The notes: a model not told the origin generated them from the sequence alone. Positions 1 through 11,729 are shown, counted from the first letter of the stretch. The stretch: DNA of 64,000 bases from Panopea generosa (GCA_029582155.1 CM055898.1:37209458-37273457); one strand, 5' to 3'. Translations and numbers: made by a program.

Positions 1-119
1 TTGTTTGGTGTTATTAACTAACGTCATAGCAATTTTTAGCTCTTTTCTGATTGAATTGATTGATTGAATATATAGCTTCATTTTTATGCCATCGATGGCT
101 AACAGACGATCATTTAACT

Positions 120-330
120 TAACCACTGTTTCCTGGGATCCTGAAAGGTGAACCAGTACTCGAGTACAACCCATCTCCGCAAGTAACTGATGACTTTCCC
201 ACTTGAATCAGCGGTGAGAGACAAATGGCAATGAGACACAATGTCGTATGTCAATCATCACGGAGACTGTTGCCGGGCTGGGATTCGAACTCACGACCCT
301 GGGTTGATAGTCAGACAGCTCTTTTCTGCA
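120..330 (-). repeat. tRNA-headed SINE
   Basis: Read on the minus strand, the segment starts with a tRNA-like part containing a B-box-like GAGTTCGAATCCC near 285-300, followed by a tail that passes through ACTTGCGGAGATGGGTTGT and a CTCGAGTACTGGTTCACC segment. This is the usual layout of invertebrate tRNA-derived SINEs. The tRNA part has lost a foldable cloverleaf, so it is a retroposon and not a tRNA gene. The family name is not assigned. Confidence 0.6.
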
Positions 331-1934
331 CATTTTCTTCAAACAAATACGTGTTTTATCTGAAAGTGTTCTCTTTATCAAGTCTGTCAACTTTTGTCGT
401 TAAAAATAAAGGAGAGATTAAACATCAAATGCAGCATGCTTGTTAATCCATTAAAGCAGTTAAGCAGTTTTTGCTTATAAATCAATTTCAAAGGATGTAA
501 AAACACTATCACTGCCTTGACAGCCCTTGCAATTTGAACCCTACTTTTAAATGTATTACAAACCTTACAATTAGATGGTGAAAATTAAAACAATAAGAAT
601 TATCACCCGTAACGGAGACATCAGCAGACAGTCAGGTAGGTTCGCACGCTGAGAGAAAATCATACCATGCACACTCAACATTTGTGTTTTAAACGATACC
701 AAAACACGTTTGTCAGTTTTAAGTTGTAAATCCATACATCCGAATTTGTGTATATTGTACCACCGATATATAAACACGAACATTGCGTATTTACGTGGTT
801 ATATCATTAAGGCGATAGCGCGGATATGCGTTACTTCCTGTCTCGCTGCATACATATGTGCATTTTTCATCCATGTATTTTATTCGAAAGCCGAAAGTAT
901 TTATCATTTGTTAAACAAGACGTCTTAAATGCGCCTCGGTTGTTCGCATAGATGTTGATTTCGAATAGACCAACATTAACGATGTAAATGTCAAGGTAAT
1001 CTAATTGGGTAACAATGAACTCTGGGTCTTTTACTTGAACACATTAAAAAAATCATTAAATTTGAATTAAGGTAAAACTATAAAATAGCGAAACTGTTAA
1101 AAAAAAACAAGCAATAATACCTATAGAGAGGAAGAATGACTTATTATCAGGTTTCCTTTTATTTGTGTAACCTAGTATCTAAAATATTTTATCATCCGGA
1201 GCATGGCGAAGTATGATTAGACGGTGATGAGTTGAATACAACTTGTAGTAGACCATTACCGCAAGCTAATGCAAAATATGAAAACCAAAGCATCGTTCAT
1301 TTTTAAGAGAAGATTTAATAGGTTTAAGAGGTTTGCTAAGCTTAGCCTTAGACGTAGGCTGTGCTTTTTCAGAGATAAAAGTTTTAAACGGTTCTATTAC
1401 CGTGAGTAAACTTTTAAACCCTCAGGTGGAACCGCAATATGAACAGAGGGTCATAACCTAAATCTATATGCAAAATACAATAAATAAGACTCATGTGGTT
1501 TCAGAACAGTTTGTTACCCTGAGGCAAGTTGAAGTGTGACCCAATGCCAACTTGAAAGAGGATTTGCATCCTTTGCGTTTGCATACCATATAGAAGTTCT
1601 AGCATTTGTAGTTTCATTGCAGTGTTTTTTTGTATTTTCTTTAATTTTATGTTTTGAACGGTCAAATATGGTTTAGTGGTAATGATTTATACATATTAAA
1701 CGTATGGTTGTATGGTTATTTAAAAAGAACATCGCTTTAAAATTATTAGTGTAGTGGTGAGTTTAAAAGGATTTTATTTTATATCAATTTATCAATTTCA
1801 ATAACGATATATAATGTATTTCTAACGTAACATGTAAAATATTTATCAGCACTGGTTAGCATTTTTAAGATTGAAATTAAATAAGTATAAATACAACAAT
1901 ATGCGTATAATTCAAAAACACATCCATAACAACA

Positions 1935-1939
<5 letters not shown>

Positions 1940-2000
<61 letters not shown>
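1940..2000. repeat. (AT)n microsatellite
   Basis: About 30 uninterrupted AT dinucleotides, a simple repeat that is probably length-polymorphic. Confidence 0.95.
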
Positions 2001-2006
<6 letters not shown>

Positions 2007-2804
2007 GATCATAACAAATACAATCTGAATATACAAAATAAATGACAATACATGTTACTGTTTTAAAACAATCCGTCACTGGGAAACTTGAAAATGGTTT
2101 ACGATTGCATCCAACACCGCTCTTTCCCCCATTTCGTCACATCATACAAGCTAGGAGACGGCGTTAGTAAAAAAACAAAAACATCTTCCCTATGTTGTCC
2201 TCGTATAGACAAGTGCGGCATCGCATATATGTGTATGATGTAAAACACGAATTTCAGATACATACATTAAACACGTCTTTGTATTGCATTGCTATGTTAC
2301 GGTTCTAATTGCATGGCTTAAGGATTGAAACCGACACGTACACACGAACACAAGCAGAGAGATATGAACATGTTTATCATATACGTAATTCCAACGAAAT
2401 AAAAGACGCAGTTCACTTTAATTAATTCGTTTTGCATATAATACCATAAGAGACATATTTATTCCTAGTTGTTGTACCAGTCACCCAAGTATGTTCAAAT
2501 TTCAGTTAATGAATACATTTGAACTTAGTATTTTAAGTAACGTATTGTGGAATGTATTGCTATAAGATAAAGCATTACTGATAATGTAAACATATGACAA
2601 AACACCGATGCATCTATATTCTGGCGATTAGAAAATATTATAATACACATTAATGATTGATAAACGCATACTGCAAATTTCATCCACATTATTTTTATAA
2701 ATTTAATAACATATTTAATAGTATAATTATGAATAATGTAGTGCAAATTGTTTATATTCCGACAACTGCCATGTGTCTATAAGTATCCATGTATTGTATT
2801 ATAG

Positions 2805-2890
2805 GTCTTGGATATGAAATTGCTAAATGGACCGCTATGATGGGAGCAACTGTAATCCTCGCCTGCAGGTCGGAACAAAAAACAAGAAAG
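2805..2890 (+). CDS. SDR exon: second half of the cofactor loop
   Basis: Acceptor ATTATAG before 2805 and donor AAAG|GTGCTG after 2890. It enters in phase 1 and leaves in phase 0. It encodes GLGYEIAKW, the end of the TGxxxGxG loop and the first helix, then VILACRSEQKTRK. An earlier GT at 2868 (CAG|GTCGG) would put the next exon out of frame, so the GTGCTG donor was chosen. Confidence 0.85.
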
Positions 2891-5800
2891 GTGCTGTATA
2901 TACCATACCGTTGATCTTTGAGTTATTAGACTGTATCGGTTACAATTACCGTGATGATTTGAAAAGACATTTAATAAATTATGACATAATACACCATAAA
3001 CTGATTTTAAATGATTAAGGTTTAGATTTATATTTAACAGACCATAGAAACGATGAACGCCGAGTTTAGATCTGAGAAGGCACAGGGAACAGTCGGAATA
3101 ACGGAGGAAGACACCTTGGCTCTCGAATACATGAAACTGGATCTTAATTCTTTCAATTCCGTACAAGAGTTCGTGGAAGAGTATAAAAGAAGTGGGCGAA
3201 AGTTACATGTCCTCTTTTGCAATGCAGGGATCGGTTTGGGACCATATGGTATGGTTTTGATATATATATATGTTATATATAGTTTTATTTTACTTCGACT
3301 GTGAAACAAGTTAGTACAACTTATACAAGTAACGCTCGAAGATGTCCTGGGTAGAACCAGTACAAGGCATATGCGGAAAATGTGTCTTGCTCAAAGACAC
3401 CACACGTAGCTGTGGGTAGGATCGAACCCATGACCCTCCGGTCCATTCTTGTTTAAAATCATTTAACCGAATATGTTTTAAAACAACGAAAAACAAAACA
3501 ACATAACAACATACACACAAAAAAAAAATGAAAAAAAAAATGCCAAAACACAATAATGAACGTGTCTGTTTTATTATTTAGTATTATGCATTATGTCCTC
3601 ATTACCGGTTTAATCACACATCGACCTATAAAACTGCAGTTTTCTACGATCTTTTTACATTTACAAAAAATATATTGCAAAAACATCCATTATTATAAAG
3701 TGGACATGTGCTAGTTATTACATCAGTTATATACAGAAATGTTTCAACGCAAACAATGTAAACCACTCCCATTGCTGGTTAAAATATTAACGTTTTTGTT
3801 AAGAATTGTAAACTACTCCCTTACTTAATGGTGGTTGCAATTTTGAAACATTTGTTAAGCATTTCAACCCCCCCCCCCCCATCCCCCTTTTTACTTACTG
3901 CTGGTAACAATTTTGACGCCGTTGTTAAGAATAGTACCCTTATCCCCTAAAGAATGATTTATGATTAAACGCAATGTATTCGTTTAACAAATTATTATAT
4001 GACGCATACCATTAATTGTTCTGATATTATGTTCTCCAGTGAGTACGGAAGATGGCTATGAACAGATGTTACAAGTTAACTACCTCGGTCATTTTCTTCT
4101 GACTGCAAGACTTATTCATTTGATGAAGCAGTCTGGTCCGGATTGTAGATTGATACTGATGTCAAGTATAGCTCACAAGTCGGCCAACTTTAACATTAAG
4201 ACAATAAACTATGCTGGCGATCCATCTGACTTCCCCAAACTTGATTATTATGGGAGATCAAAATTGTATCAGGTATTTATTTATATACATATTATTTATT
4301 GGATTCAAGTCAAATATCATTGTTTGTTATTTATTGCACTGGAATTGTTACGAATGATTAGGCCGCAAGTGAGCATGCTACTTGTTTGTGTCCACAAGTG
4401 AAATTAAAAAGATAGTTTGATGTAACGTCTCACACATCAATTAATTTTGTACTGTTCCATATATAGAGACACACACTTCTGGAACATTGAACCCACTGCC
4501 AATAGTTTTAAAAGGATCTTGTTTCCATAGATACTCCTTTGTTTGTCCGAATATATTGGTTTGATTACACCTCTTCATTTTTTATAATTCTGCTCATTCT
4601 GCTTACAGTGTGTCATTACACATCTTTAATTGTTATATGTTCGTCCAACTGTACCCAATGTCATCCAAAATTGGCAGAACGCATGCAAATGTTCCAATGA
4701 TCTCACATGTACGAGTACAAAAATATGACATTTTCAAACATTTTCAAAAAAAAAAAAAAAAAAAAGAAAACATGCCCAACCGATTTACACAGCTCTAAGT
4801 TCTTGGGCGCAATAATCTTGTTCTCATCATTGTATACCATGTCTCTTGAGAGTATTTACTATGTCTGAAAACAGTCATACTGTCATGGTTCATAATTTTA
4901 CTTCTACATGAATTGATAGTCTGCGACTCTTGTCCACGAACTATAACATACATAATATTTTTTTATTAAATTTATATACACGAAGCATTCTACCATGCAT
5001 AAAACGTATCTCAATATATTGGCATAACCATATTATCTCGAAATGTTTTATTGTTGTTGTAAAATATATTTTTTAATCTCAACTTTATTTCCCTATTGAA
5101 AATTGTATTATATACTTATGTCCGCCTGTCAAGTGGATTCATAATTTGAGCTTGTTATTATTAGTATTACTTATAATATAAACATGTAAGACAATATCGA
5201 TTTTTTTTCTGACGACTAGGAAATATTTAAATACATATTTAGGATAAACTCATACTTTGAATTTCATCCTCAGTGACAATGGCAAAGACAACGGCAATTA
5301 CAATCTTTATTAAGAAATCTAGGTCTCCGGACCATAATACAAACTAATTATCAATTAAGTGATGTATGTTATTTGTAGTCTGATGTCTGACATGTGAATA
5401 TATATTGTTTATTCATGTTTTGTTACGAGAAACTGTAACAGTTTAAGTTAATAAAGTATTATTTTTCTTCTTCATCATCTTCTTCTTCGCACTCTTAATG
5501 GAATATTAGCTACAATATATGTCTGTCAATTCATAACCATGTCAATTAGGATACAGAAACGACATTGTTATCGGTGAAGAACTATTGTTTCAGATCATGC
5601 AAATGTTCAGTATGGCCAGGCGATTTATAAACAGTAACATTACAATAAATAGCTTACATCCGGGTGTCGTCGATACAGGTTTTGGGAGTGAAGCAACCGA
5701 ATGGTACTTCCGGTTTGGACTTTGGTGTGGCCGTAACTGCGGTGAGCAATTTCATTTTGAATTAAAACCAAATTTAAAAAAAAACAACATCTGAATAACT

Positions 5801-6743
5801 GAAATACTGCTTTGTTCAAAACAACATAAACATAACAAACTGAAGAATAATCGTAAAATATACATACAAATATACAGCATACATAAGAAAAAATAGACAA
5901 ATTTAGATCTACTTGCAATTTGAATTATGTTTTTCTTAATGCGGATGGTAAACCTACTACTCTTATAAAATCACAAATTGACACTTATTATGTTGCAAGT
6001 TTGTTACGCAAGTGACTATTTTCATATTGATATACAAAACAGGTATCTCCAAAAGTGCGGATGATGCGGCTAAATGCAGTATTAACTGTGCGGTCAATCC
6101 TAATCTAGAAGGCGTTTCTGGAGTTTATTTTGATAACTTCAAACGACCGGCACCCTCAGCAGATGCGAGGTAAATATAATAAATTAGTCAACTATTTTCA
6201 TGTCTAGAGTATACATACTTTTTTTATAATGCTAGAGGATGAAAATGTGTTTAACATTATTTTCATAACATTAAAGGTTATAAATACTTTGATTGTAGAT
6301 TTTAAGAGTTTTGTTTTACATTTTCAAAAACTCTTTATCATATTCTATTCATTTTCAAAACAGGGTATGAATGAAATTTTATTGATTAAAGAATCAAATA
6401 CATTATAATTTCGAAAACAGTACATTTCGGACATAAATTATTGTTTGCATAGAATATGACACAAACTCTTGTTATTGGTCGACCTCTTGCAGGTGCTTTT
6501 TTTTTCTTGTTAAAACAAGAACCATCAGGAATATTCATTGCATTCGTTTGCTATTTAAAAAAAACAACTTTGAATTGATCGTTTGTGTTGTGTGTCTTAT
6601 CGGAATAACTGTCTATGATATATCCGTATTATGTTTGTGATTGCAGGAATAAAGAGTATCAAGAGTTGCTATGGAAACAAACATTAGACTATTTACAACC
6701 ACACCTTAATGCAGAAGAAATATCAGCTATGGAAGGACATTAG
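2805..6743 (+). CDS. Short-chain dehydrogenase/reductase, retinol dehydrogenase/WWOX-like (3' six exons)
   Basis: Six exons (2805-2890, 3041-3248, 4040-4272, 5594-5741, 6043-6169, 6647-6743) join with matching phases into one reading frame ending at TAG 6741-6743. The protein is a classical SDR, an NAD(P)-dependent oxidoreductase with a Rossmann fold. Visible family marks are the cofactor-binding start (GLGYEIAKW, then VILACRSEQ), the acidic LDLNSF segment, CNAG (family NNAG), the active-site serine in ILMSSIAHKS, the catalytic YYGRSK (YxxxK) and the HPGVVDTGF segment after the active site. CxNPxLEGVSGVYFDN near the end is typical of retinol dehydrogenases, RDH11-14, DHRS13 and the SDR half of WWOX. 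No WW domain is seen, but the N-terminus is missing. The substrate cannot be told from sequence. The frame is intact and the catalytic residues are present, so it should be functional if the upstream exon is. Confidence 0.9.
3041..3248 (+). CDS. SDR exon: central Rossmann fold
   Basis: Acceptor TATTTAACAG and donor TATG|GTATGG; phase 0 in, phase 1 out. It encodes TIETMNAEF, then MKLDLNSFNSV and LHVLFCNAGIGLGPYG. The CNAG tetrapeptide corresponds to the NNAG motif of classical SDRs. Confidence 0.9.
3345..3445 (-). repeat. tRNA-related SINE fragment in SDR intron
   Basis: On the minus strand it reads GGTCATGGGTTCGATCCTAC (B-box-like GGTTCGATCC), then GTGTGGTGTCTTTGAGCAAG, a conserved central module. 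The same module occurs on the + strand at 57251-57320, so this is a dispersed family and not a gene. Confidence 0.6.
4040..4272 (+). CDS. SDR exon: active site (Ser, Tyr, Lys)
   Basis: Acceptor GTTCTCCAG and donor TATCAG|GTATTT; phase 1 in, phase 0 out. It encodes YEQMLQVNYLGHFLLTARL (the catalytic-Asn helix, VNYLGHF), ILMSSIAHKS (catalytic Ser region) and DYYGRSKLYQ (YxxxK). All the catalytic residues expected of the family are present. Confidence 0.95.
5594..5741 (+). CDS. SDR exon: HPGVVDT segment
   Basis: Acceptor TTGTTTCAG and donor CTGCG|GTGAGC; phase 0 in, phase 1 out. It encodes IMQMFSMARRF and then SLHPGVVDTGFGSEATEWYF, the segment after the active site that lines the cofactor nicotinamide and substrate side in this family. 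Confidence 0.9.
6043..6169 (+). CDS. SDR exon: C-terminal region
   Basis: Acceptor ACAAAACAG and donor GCGAG|GTAAAT; phase 1 in, phase 2 out. It encodes SADDAAKCSINCAVNPNLEG then VSGVYFDNFKRPAPSADA, matching the family pattern in which a GA-type stretch is followed by LEGxSGxYFxx. Confidence 0.9.
6647..6743 (+). CDS. SDR terminal exon
   Basis: Acceptor GTGATTGCAG; phase 2 in. It encodes RNKEYQELLWKQTLDYL and ends in EEISAMEGH followed by TAG. The length of the C-terminal helix after the catalytic core is normal for retinol-dehydrogenase-like SDRs. Confidence 0.9.
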
Positions 6744-7242
6744 CAACGTTGAATTCTAAAAGACATTAAGCATGTAGAATGCAATTGCACATGGCTGTTA
6801 CATGACTAAGACTGCTATTGTCTAATGTGATATAGGCATATACTTCATGCTAATACAAATTCAGTCATGTGCATGTAGGGTGATGTTTTAAAAGAACCAA
6901 AATGCGGTTAACCAGTCTATACCGGGGTTGCGTTCAGCACTGTTAGATAGTTACCATGTTTGCTGTCAGGTCCCCTAAAATCATTGTGAACTGCGTGCTA
7001 TTTAGAGGTTGAGCCAGCGTACAGGAAAATAAGTTAAAACAAGTTTAACCGAACTGAATGTAGCCCTGTATTGCTTGTAAAACGCATGGCAACACGTGAT
7101 TTTGAGCTAGTGTGGAGAAATATAACTAGATCTAGAACTGTTAACGAGCGTTATAGCCTGGACTTAGTCTGTTGAACGGACCTAGTTTTTCGATTGTGTC
7201 CGTTAAATAGCAATGTTGCGAAAGTCACATTTCAGCACGTTG

Positions 7243-7385
7243 ATTGATCAATTGCTTCAACCGAAAGTTTGAATGATGTCACAGTTTAGTAAGCTTTCAA
7301 TTGCTATGAATTGTGGGACAGGCATAGGATTCCCTGCATTTTCATTTGGGAGATATCAGGTTTTGGGGTAGAATAAAACTGGGGG
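7243..7385 (+). repeat. Dispersed repeat, copy 1
   Basis: The stretch containing AATTGTGGGACAGGCATAG and GATATCAGGTTTTGGG reappears as its reverse complement at about 29757-29935, and more distantly at 37625-37800 and 47540-47715. No coding potential or terminal repeats were recognised. It overlaps the presumed 3' flank or 3' UTR of the SDR gene. Confidence 0.6.
7372..7377 (+). terminator. Possible AATAAA polyadenylation signal of the SDR gene
   Basis: The first clear AATAAA after the SDR stop codon lies about 630 bases downstream, inside the dispersed repeat. It is position-compatible with a 3' UTR end but rests only on the hexamer. Confidence 0.25.
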
Positions 7386-7620
7386 CACTGGCGTAGGCAT
7401 ACAATTAAAGTTATTATGATTGTTGTTTTTTCTAGATATATCACATTTTCCTGTACAAAGCGGACAACTATCACAACATTATGTCTAGTTCATTGATTAA
7501 TATGTTCAATATGTATTGTCATTTTGCAATTTTTGTTTGTTATTATCCATGTTTGCACTCATTACAACTGCTGCTGCAGTTTTAAATTTTTTTTTAACAA
7601 ATACACAAGCCCGCCTGATG

Positions 7621-7628
7621 TGACGTCA
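7621..7628. promoter_or_regulatory. Perfect palindromic CRE (TGACGTCA)
   Basis: A full cAMP-response element followed within about 100 bases by a transcript-like, less AT-rich segment that ends in a consensus donor AAAT|GTAAGTTT at 7722/7723. CREB/ATF factors bind this palindrome near promoters. It could mark a promoter between the two host genes, but no downstream exon could be tied to it. Confidence 0.3.
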
Positions 7629-7722
7629 TCAATGTAATGTCAACCATTCGGAACACCTCTCACAATTCTGCGAATCAAACAAGCAGTGAAGAGTGCGCAC
7701 ACAGTGACCGAGAGTTCCAAAT
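7629..7722 (+). other. Possible non-coding first exon with GTAAGT donor
   Basis: This short segment has higher GC than its surroundings, lies just 3' of the CRE and ends in a near-perfect 5' splice site (GTAAGTTT). No start codon with an open frame is seen, so it would be 5' UTR. The nearest downstream + strand gene is the FN3 receptor, whose 5' end is otherwise missing, but more than 20 kb of repeats would then form the first intron. Speculative. Confidence 0.2.
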
Positions 7723-8049
7723 GTAAGTTTAGCCGGTTATTCTGGCACCAATGTCACCGTAGACTGCTTCTAAATTAGTGAAAAGCAAGATATCGTCTTC
7801 AATATTACGTAGCTTTAGTCAGGTTTGTTTGTCTCAAGCATTTTATTCGTTATTTGCAGCAAATGATTGTATCGAAACAATTGATATGTGCCATTGCAGT
7901 TATATTGTATATGTTAGTTTGTATTTTAGCTTAGGAAGAACTATATAAAGTTTACATTTTTAACTTAACATCGATTGTTTTTATATGTCATAAATATCAC
8001 CCGATGTCTGCTTCGGTAAAACTAATATATACATGTGTACAATGTGTGT

Positions 8050-8125
8050 ACAAAGTGCGATCCTACAGGACATGGTCATGCCGTAGTCTCGTGTGTGACC
8101 CTCCGGTCCTGGATTCGACGCTATA
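8050..8125 (-). repeat. Degenerate SINE fragment
   Basis: The segment resembles the 3' part of the SINE at 3345-3445: GACCCTCCGGTCC beside a B-box-like GGATTCGACGC. It is short and diverged. Confidence 0.35.
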
Positions 8126-8402
8126 CCAGCAAACTAACATTTAATATTCAAATTACACATTTATTTTTGTTGATGTGGTACATTATATTTTGTCTATATA
8201 GATAAATACAATGCGAACAAAAAAGACTGGTATTTTTCCCCTTGTTTATTGAAAAACTATTTCGATATACGTTTTAATAAAAAACCGTGTTGGGCCGATA
8301 ACTCGATAAACGCTAGTTTTTAAATCAACATGTTACTCTAACGTTGGAGTAAGAGTAAGAGTAACTCGAGATGTATAATCGTATCTCTTAACCCTTTACT
8401 TC

Positions 8403-8695
8403 ATATAGACGCCTTTGGACACCTCTAATATAGACGCCTGTGGACACTTCTAATATGGACGCCTTTTGACACCTCTAATATAGATGTCTTTGGACACCTC
8501 TAATATAGTAGTCTTTGGACACCTATAATATAGAAGCCTTTGGACACCTCTAATATAGACGCCTTTGGACACCTCTAATATAGAAGCCTTTGGACACATT
8601 TAATATAGACGCCTTTGGACACTTCTAATATTGACGCTATTGGACACTTCTAATATAGAAGCGTTTGGACACCTAATATAGAAGGCTTTTGAATT
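8403..8695 (+). repeat. 25-bp minisatellite, about 12 copies
   Basis: Head-to-tail copies of a unit close to TAGACGCCTTTGGACACCTC followed by TAATA. Units differ by substitutions, and the last is shorter. The array ends just before the LINE fragment. No coding role is visible. Confidence 0.9.
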
Positions 8696-8734
8696 ATTGG
8701 TTAAATTATGTTTATATTAGCTGACAGAGTGGAA

Positions 8735-10430
8735 GACAGTGCAGGAAGTGTTCAGATTGCTGTGATAGAGTTTGCTCTATCAAAACATACAACTCTGACC
8801 TCTTTGCCGTTGTCAATCGCTTTGCAAAATGTATTATAAACAAAAGATAGCTGATTGATAGTTGACTCACCAGGCACAAAACCAGATTGAAATGAGGAGA
8901 GAAAGTTACTATCTCGAAAATAATTGAATATATGCTTAAATTATGAGCCTTTCAAATACTTTATTCAATACACTCAGAAGTGAAATTGGTCTGTAAGTAT
9001 TAGCCAAAGACGGTCTCCTTTCTTGTTAAAAACACATACGAACGCTTCCTTCCAAAATTTTGAATAAAACCCAATTGTTAAACAAGTGTTACACAAATCA
9101 CACAGTGGGATAGATAATTCATTACTAAGTTCACGGAGCATATAATTTTTAATTTCATCGGGACCTGAGGCTTTTCCAACTGGTAACGACTTGCAAATAC
9201 TGCACACATCTGTGGGTAGTAAAGCAAGATCTAGTAAAATTTAGATGTTGTGTCTAGGTATCAAAATGGGTAGTTCAATGTTGTCGTTATTTGAAATTGA
9301 CTGAGATTGGACACATGTATTTAGCAAGTTGGCTTTTAACTCAAAATCGGAAATAATAATTCCATTGTCATTCAGTGGAAGGATTGCTGGCTTGTTATTT
9401 GAAGAGACAAACGACATTAATAATTTCAACCAGCCTTTGGGAGAGTGAGATGTAGAATTAAATTCACTTGCTAAATAATCACAGTATGGCTGCTTTGCTT
9501 GGCTTATAAGTTGGACGACCTCATAATATTTTTTTTATAATCTTTTCCAATGGTATATTTCGTTAGATTTCTTTGCCTTTTTAAATAGTCTTTTACGGAG
9601 CCTGATATTCTTCTTTTAACTCATATCAACGGAGGCTCATGCGGTTTAATTTATTTCAAATATTTGAAAGTTCATTAATTTTATTAGCAACATTGGCAGC
9701 ATACACGTTTACATCATCATTAGATAGTTCGTTCCAGTTAGTTTGAATAATTGTTTTTTTAAAACAGCATATATAGTCACCAAGCTCATATTTCCAAATA
9801 TGTCTCTCAAAAGCTAAGTGTGTGTTATTTCGTGAATTTTAATATACCGTATATCGGACAGTGAAATTTGATATCTTAATTTAAAAAAGGATCTGCGACA
9901 CCATTCTCAATAAGGCTGTCTTTATTACTTAAAAGTAAAATATCAATAAGAGACGATGGATTCACGTTAAAGTGGGTGGGATCTGTAATAGATTTAAATA
10001 GACGAAATTGTTGACATATGTTGTTTAGACTTCGCAGTCAACATCATTCAGCATATTATAGTTCAAATCATCAGTAATAATTACCTCTTTAAGACCAGTA
10101 TCGATAGCATGATTTAAAGAATCCTCAATTAAGTTATTATAAGCAGCATCAGAATTTGGAGGTCTGTTAAAAAACTCCTAAGAGTATATGTTTGGGCTTA
10201 ATAGTAATTTCAACCCATTTGCATTCTAGACGAACGATTTCTAAGTCATTTCTACACGAAAAATGAATTGTTTCGTTAATGCACATAATAACACCACTGT
10301 GGCTAAATCCGATCTTTTCTTATTGGTTTATGGAATGCTGGAAATTCTGGATCAGCTGACGCAACAATGTCATTAAGCCAAGTTTTGGAAAATGTTAATA
10401 TATCAAACATTATTGTTTAGTGTGTATTTA
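8735..10430 (-). mobile_element. LINE fragment (Jockey/CR1-type), EN to early RT
   Basis: Read on the minus strand, the order is an endonuclease segment near 10430-9900 (LTFSKTWLNDIVASADPEF, then HSGVIMCINETIHFSC), a linker near 9480-9240 (SSNNKPAILPLNDNGIIIS), then reverse transcriptase onset near 9200-8740 (LPVGKASGPDEIKNYMLREL, SSFQSGFVPGESTINQLS, GKEVRVVCFD). It is 5'-truncated near the start of EN, breaks off inside RT before the catalytic FADD box, and its frame is interrupted several times. It belongs to the same clade as the LINE at 11274-15539, whose linker and RT align with it, but it is clearly more decayed or from a sister family. Confidence 0.8.
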
Positions 10431-10546
10431 TCGATTTTTAGTATATGCAGTCAACCCTGTTAAGCTGTCAAGCCTATTGAGCAGCCACTTGTTTTATTTA
10501 TTACATTACTAGATCCCACACTTAGTCGCTACGATTTGGAAATACA

Positions 10547-10570
10547 CTGAGTTCCAAAAGTTTTGCATAT
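10547..10570 (+). repeat. Left terminal inverted repeat of the Tc1-like element
   Basis: CTGAGTTCCAAAAGTTTTGC matches the reverse complement of the right end at 15899-15920 with one substitution in the first 20 bases. Confidence 0.85.
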
Positions 10571-11621
10571 TAATTCAGTTTTGTATATTTTTCAAAATAT
10601 GTTATTTACACACATGATAGATACATGAATCGAATGTTACGAGAATAGCCCTTATTTTTGACCCATTAAAAAAAATTAACGTTAAATTAAATGTTCAAGA
10701 TCAACACCGAAGCGGCAGGCCGAGACAGACGGCCTGCGCAGGACAGGTAATAACTATTTTCTTTGTTATTGTTATTAGAATTTATTGTTTTATATGAAAA
10801 TGAGGTGGTAGGATATAGAGATCATAACAAAAGTGATTTTAGTGTTTTGCAGTAGCTTGTTTGGAAGAAATTTGATTTTTTTTTATCTAAAGCCTGTTTT
10901 AAAGTAAGTTCAACATTAGCAACGCTGATGGTCGAGAGCATGTTTGGCGAATCCAAGGAGATCGGTATGCGAAGTGTTGCATCCGGGAGGTAGGTCGTTT
11001 CAGCGGCGGCGGTGTTATGGTTTGGGGCGGAGTGAGTGAAAATTAAAGAACTGCGCTGCATATTTTCCGTGTTCCAGTTATTGTCGTAGCATATCGAGAC
11101 CAGGTTGTGCGACCTATTGATGTCCATTCACGGAGAACAACGTCATTACCCTCAAGCAGGAGAACGCAAGGTCCCACACTGCTCGCGTAACACAACAGTT
11201 CTTGCACAACAATAGTATCAATGTTCTCCCATGGTCAGCGATGTCACCAGACCTGGCTCTCATTGAGCATTTGGTTTAAACATATTTATTCATAAATTAT
11301 GTACAGCATATTCCACAACATATTAAGTAAAAGGATTGAAACGAAAGAAAATATTTCTTATATAGTTTCTCTCCTCAGTAACAAACATTTGTGTAAGGTG
11401 GCGAAGATTCATTAGATTAGTTAAGATATATTAACAAAATACAGTTCTATAAAAGATATATGATTTTTACATCGATAGTTGTATGTCTTGTTAAGTTTTG
11501 AAAGAAAACAAAATTTTATAATTAATCATATAAATTAGAATTAAAAACAAAATAAACAGAAAAAAAGGTGGACGAGTTCAGGACTAAGGCGAGCGAGCCA
11601 AGGGAAACAGACAGCAACATA

Positions 11622-11688
11622 TAAATTATTATTATTATAATCATAATTATTATTATTATTATCATTATTATTATTATTGTTATTATTA

Positions 11689-11729
<41 letters not shown>

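Larger units (their letters stand above)
1..2804. other. Non-coding region upstream of, or first intron of, the SDR gene
   Basis: No exon could be supported here. The first recognised SDR exon at 2805 starts in phase 1 and lacks the N-terminal part of the TGxxxGxG cofactor loop, so at least one earlier exon must exist; I could not find it here and it may lie left of the window. The stretch holds a SINE near its left end and an AT dinucleotide run at about 1940-2000; the rest is unremarkable AT-rich DNA. Confidence 0.5.

Noticed and set aside
225-446. Open frame over the left-end SINE
   Set aside because: The frame is formed by SINE sequence and flanking DNA, with no protein similarity.
1940-2000. 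AT run as an origin or regulatory element
   Set aside because: A plain dinucleotide microsatellite; nothing around it supports a function.
10822-11127. 101-codon minus-strand open frame
   Set aside because: It is antisense to the Tc1-like transposase remnant.
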